Positions 61,228 to 64,000 of a stretch of DNA of 64,000 nucleotides are shown here, piece after piece. The notes under the pieces are model-generated. The model worked only from the letters and a program-made list of their open reading frames with translations. It made no database searches and was not told the DNA's origin. The stretch's first letter is position 1; each line of letters starts with the position of its first letter. Position numbers and translations under genes: made by a program. Origin of the DNA: Geminicoccaceae bacterium (GTDB taxonomy: Bacteria > Pseudomonadota > Alphaproteobacteria > Geminicoccales > Geminicoccaceae); the NCBI GenBank assembly GCA_020638495.1, contig JACKIN010000002.1, positions 186,001-250,000 of the forward strand, given 5' to 3'.

Positions 61228-62825
61228 GACGAGTGGTTCCCTTGGAGGATCGAAGGGGGGGCGACCGTGGCGGGGCGCCGGAGGGCACCGGCCAGGCGAT
61301 TGACGGCGGCATTGACGTAGAGGCCATTGGCGAGGTGGACGCGCAGGGCCTGCCAGCCCGGGCGAAGAGCCAAGGACGGGGCGATCGCCTGCATAGCTGT
61401 CACCGCGGCGAAGGCGACCAGGGCGAGGCCGATGATCACGTGCGTGGCCGTGCTCGGCCCCGGTCGCGGCGGCAGGGTCGACGCGAGCAGCAGATGGGCG
61501 CCGGCCTGCACCGCCAGATAGGCAACCGTGACACCGGCCGCCGCCCCGAGCGTGCGGCCGAGGAGCCGGGCGTCGAACGGACCCGTCACCGCCGGCATGA
61601 CGAGCACGCTCAGGCCCATCGCCAGGATGGCACCGAGCGCCAGCCGGACCGGCTCCGCAGCCGGGGTGATCCCGAAAAGCCAGGCAAGGCCGAGATAGAG
61701 CCCGAGCGCCGTGCCGAGGCTCGCCAGCGCCCGGGACGGTCGCGGCCCTTCGGCTGTCGGAGCCGGTGCGGCGCCGATCACGCTGCCCGAGGCGAGAAAG
61801 GCATGCGCCTTGTAGAGCGAGTGGGCGACGATGTGCAGGACGGCGAGCGGGAACGCGCCGAGCCCGCATTGCAGCATCATGAAGCCCATCTGGGCCACCG
61901 TCGACCAGGCCAGCGACAGCTTGATGCTGGTCTGCGTCAGCATGACGGTGGCGCCGACGAGCGCCGTGCAGCAGCCGACCACGGCCAGGAGATGCAGCGC
62001 CCCCGGTGCCAGGAGCATGACATCGGCGAAGCGGATGACCAGAAACCCGCCGGCATTGACGATGCCGGCATGCAGCAGGGCCGAGACCGGCGTCGGTGTC
62101 TCCATCACCTCGATCAGCCAGCCATGGGTCGGAAACTGCGCCGACTTGAGCAGCGCCGCGAACGCCAGGAGCACGGCGGCGGTCGCCACGCCTGTCGGCG
62201 GCAGCGTCGCGCCGCCGAGGCGTGCCGCCTCGAGCATGGTGCCGATATCGGCTGTGCCGAACGCCCGCAGCAGCAGCACGACCGCGGCAACGAGACAGGC
62301 ATCGCCGATCCGTGCTGCCACGAATTTCTTCCGGGCGGCCAGCACCGCCCCCCGACGATCCGGGTAGAAGACCAGGAGGCGATGCAGAGCGAGGCTGGTG
62401 AGCACCCAGCCCAGCACGAGCTGGCCGAGATTGCCGGCGAGGACGAGGAGCGATACCGCGGCCAGGGTCAGGCAGAGCCCGCCGATGAAGGCGCCCTGGC
62501 GGCCGTCGCCGTCGAGATAATTGCGACTGAACCGGACGACGACGGCACCGACGAAGGCGACGAGGCCGAAGATCAGAACGCTCAGCGCGTCCAAGCGGAT
62601 CGCGAGGCCAATCCCGCCCAACCCCAGAACCGGGCTCGTCCCGGGCCCGGCGAGAGCGACGGCGAGTCCCGCCAGAACGGCCATGCCCAGCGTCAGGAGC
62701 GTCGCCAGCTCCGCCGCGCGGAGCACCCGGCGCGGCCGCGAGCCGGGCTCGCGTCGGGCGAGCATCGCCACGGCAACGAGGCTCAAAGGGGCCAGAAAGA
62801 GTACCAGGGCGAGGACCGACGGCAT
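61224..62825 (-). CDS. dabB: Inorganic carbon transport membrane subunit DabB (NuoL-like)
   Basis: 533 aa, about 14 spans. It belongs to the proton-conducting antiporter family: GWVLTSLALHRLLVFY, THGWLIEVMETPTPVSALLHAG with the ion-path Lys/Glu pair replaced as usual in DabB, GGFLVIRFADVMLL and KLSLAWSTVAQMGFMMLQCG. It supplies the cation flux for DabA. First gene of the dab operon, divergent from a LysR regulator. Confidence 0.92.
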   Translation of the reverse strand: MPSVLALVLFLAPLSLVAVAMLARREPGSRPRRVLRAAELATLLTLGMAVLAGLAVALAGPGTSPVLGLGGIGLAIRLDALSVLIFGLVAFVGAVVVRFSRNYLDGDGRQGAFIGGLCLTLAAVSLLVLAGNLGQLVLGWVLTSLALHRLLVFYPDRRGAVLAARKKFVAARIGDACLVAAVVLLLRAFGTADIGTMLEAARLGGATLPPTGVATAAVLLAFAALLKSAQFPTHGWLIEVMETPTPVSALLHAGIVNAGGFLVIRFADVMLLAPGALHLLAVVGCCTALVGATVMLTQTSIKLSLAWSTVAQMGFMMLQCGLGAFPLAVLHIVAHSLYKAHAFLASGSVIGAAPAPTAEGPRPSRALASLGTALGLYLGLAWLFGITPAAEPVRLALGAILAMGLSVLVMPAVTGPFDARLLGRTLGAAAGVTVAYLAVQAGAHLLLASTLPPRPGPSTATHVIIGLALVAFAAVTAMQAIAPSLALRPGWQALRVHLANGLYVNAAVNRLAGALRRPATVAPPSILQGNHSS

Positions 62826-62952
62826 CGAATTCTCCGACCAGCTCGAAGGGGCGGCAGCGAGGGGAGGTGATCGGGGGAGGGTCTAGCCGACCATCATCGA
62901 CAAAAAAAATTCATTGTTTGAAACGCTTTGTTCTCCTCAGTAGAACGGACCC
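62826..62952. promoter_or_regulatory. Regulatory gap between dabB and its LysR-type regulator
   Basis: 127 bp shared by divergent genes. The centre (62896-62936) is AT-rich, with an eight-A run and TTCATTGTTTGAAACGCTTTG, containing a T-N11-A-like arrangement typical of LysR sites. Probable promoters for both directions and the regulator's operator. Confidence 0.45.
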
Positions 62953-63840
62953 ATGGCGACGCTGAACTTCCACCATCTGCGCTATTTCTGGGCGGTCGCG
63001 CACGAGGGCAATCTCACGCGGGCGGCCGAGCGCCTGAACCTCTCGCAATCCGCCGTCTCGATCCAGATCCGCAAGCTCGAGGACGAGCTCGGCCATGCCC
63101 TGTTCGAGCGCCGTGGCAGGCAGCTCGTGCCGACCGAGGCCGGCCGGATCGCCCTCGATCACGCGGACGCCATCTTCGCTGCCGGCGACGAGCTCCTGGA
63201 CACGCTGGCCGAAAGCGGCCGGGGACGACGCGTGCTGCGGGTCGGCGCCTTGGCGACGCTATCGCGCAACTTTCAGATCGCCTTCCTGCGGCCGCTGCTC
63301 GGGCGCGACGATGTCGAGATCGTGCTGCGCTCGGGCGGCCTCGGGGATCTCCTGGCGAGCCTCGAGGCGCACCGCCTCGATGTCGTGCTGGCGAATGCCA
63401 CCCCGCCCGGCGACGCCGCGACCCCCTGGCGGGCGCAGCCGATCGCCGAGCAGCCGGTGAGCCTGATCGGCACGCCGCGACGCCTGGGCGAAGACCGCTC
63501 CCTCGAAGTGCTGCTGCAGCGCGAGCCACTGGTCCTGCCGACGGCGCAAAGTGGCATCCGCACCGGCTTCGACGCGCTGGCCGACCGGCTCGGCATCCGT
63601 CCGCGCATCGCCGCGGAGGTCGACGACATGGCGCTGCTGCGTCTGCTGGCGCGCGAGGATATCGGCCTCGCCGTGGTCCCGCCGATCGTCGTCCGGGACG
63701 AGCTGGCCAGCGGCCGGCTCAGGGAGGCTGTGCAGTTGCCGCGACTGAGCGAGACCTTCTTCGCCGTCACGCTGCGCCGCCGCTTTCCCAATCCCCTGCT
63801 GCGCGAGCTTCTGGGCGCGGCCGCCGCCGAGCAGGGTTGA
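62953..63840 (+). CDS. LysR-family transcriptional regulator
   Basis: 295 aa. N-terminal helix-turn-helix: FHHLRYFWAVAHEGNLTRAAERLNLSQSAVSIQIRKLEDEL, then linker helix and a periplasmic-binding-like effector domain (VLRVGALATLSRNFQIAFL). The N-terminus resembles NhaR-type LysR proteins. Divergent from dabBA, so it most likely controls that operon, perhaps responding to CO2/bicarbonate status or an ion cue. Effector unknown. Confidence 0.9.
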   Translation: MATLNFHHLRYFWAVAHEGNLTRAAERLNLSQSAVSIQIRKLEDELGHALFERRGRQLVPTEAGRIALDHADAIFAAGDELLDTLAESGRGRRVLRVGALATLSRNFQIAFLRPLLGRDDVEIVLRSGGLGDLLASLEAHRLDVVLANATPPGDAATPWRAQPIAEQPVSLIGTPRRLGEDRSLEVLLQREPLVLPTAQSGIRTGFDALADRLGIRPRIAAEVDDMALLRLLAREDIGLAVVPPIVVRDELASGRLREAVQLPRLSETFFAVTLRRRFPNPLLRELLGAAAAEQG

Positions 63841-63929
63841 CCCCCGGCTGCCGCCCCTTCCTGTGGAGGGCCTTTTCGGCAAGGATGGCTCAGGCCGAGA
63901 CGGCCGGGCATGGGGACGGGGAGAGGGTC

Positions 63930-64000
63930 ATGCGCCGCGTGACGATGTCGTTCGATGACGAGCTCCTCGCCGAGCTCGACGCGTTCCTGCAGAAGTCCGG
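63930..64000 (+). CDS. nikR: NikR-like ribbon-helix-helix regulator, cut by window end
   Basis: Only the first 23 codons are in view: MRRVTMSFDDELLAELDAFL then QKSG, matching the N-terminus of nickel regulator NikR (beta ribbon plus helix A). ATG 63930 has GGGAGAGGG just before it. In NikR, this RHH domain binds DNA and a C-terminal domain binds nickel; that part lies outside the window. Confidence 0.75.
   Translation, partial: MRRVTMSFDDELLAELDAFLQKS

Overview
This is about 64 kb of GC-rich chromosome, most likely from an alphaproteobacterium. Support for that: a SAM-II riboswitch ahead of an O-succinylhomoserine sulfhydrylase gene, an adjacent clpS-clpA pair, a split corrinoid-dependent methionine synthase type cluster of the kind seen in Rhizobiales and Rhodobacterales, and codon use strongly favouring G or C in third positions. 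I cannot name a genus; a Rhodospirillales or Geminicoccales lineage is only a guess. No rRNA, tRNA, prophage or CRISPR array is visible.

Layout. 1-8.2 kb: two divergent ABC importers, a phosphonate-type phnD-phnD-phnC-phnE operon on the minus strand and a binding protein/fused permease/ATPase set on the plus strand. They share a 147 bp intergenic region holding a good Pho box, so both are probably phosphate-starvation uptake systems. 8.2-15 kb: a Fic-HTH protein with operator-like repeats, a DEAD-box helicase, a DMT exporter, an SDR, a TSUP permease, a DksA-like zinc finger protein and a membrane protein. 15.2-21.2 kb: corrinoid protein, DUF1638, a small 'virulence factor' family protein, a membrane-anchored coiled coil, a methyltetrahydrofolate:corrinoid methyltransferase and an iron-sulfur/ASKHA corrinoid activator. 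Together these are the cobalamin, folate and reactivation parts of a split methionine synthase or a related methyltransferase.

21.2-29 kb is a mobile-element scar: an IS256-type remnant split by an intact IS30 element (3 bp target duplication CGG), an AT-rich gene fragment, a threonine dehydratase pseudogene, and two apparently identical 1468 bp IS1182-type elements with different 4 bp target duplications. Between those two copies lie DUF2062, CDP-alcohol phosphatidyltransferase and HAD phosphatase genes. 29-41 kb: typA (48 bp after the second IS), an HD hydrolase, an AT-rich orphan gene, a CnbZ-like deaminase, a Tag-family glycosylase, an aldo/keto reductase, two IMPase-superfamily phosphatases (one CysQ), an SLC13 carrier, a degenerate EAL protein and pyrD.

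41-50 kb: metZ behind a promoter, SAM-II aptamer and terminator; an IS110 element; a serine hydrolase; a 270 bp double repeat array followed by a near-consensus promoter; a cysteine hydrolase; dapB; a glutathione transferase; and a GH116 glycosidase. 50-64 kb: a polar amino acid ABC importer, a small DHp-only kinase-like protein, clpS-clpA, a GNAT protein, a CueR-like regulator, the dabB-dabA inorganic carbon uptake operon with a divergent LysR regulator, and the start of a nikR-like gene cut by the window end. Metabolic themes that link up are phosphonate scavenging, methionine synthesis (split MetH parts plus SAM-controlled MetZ) and CO2/bicarbonate uptake.
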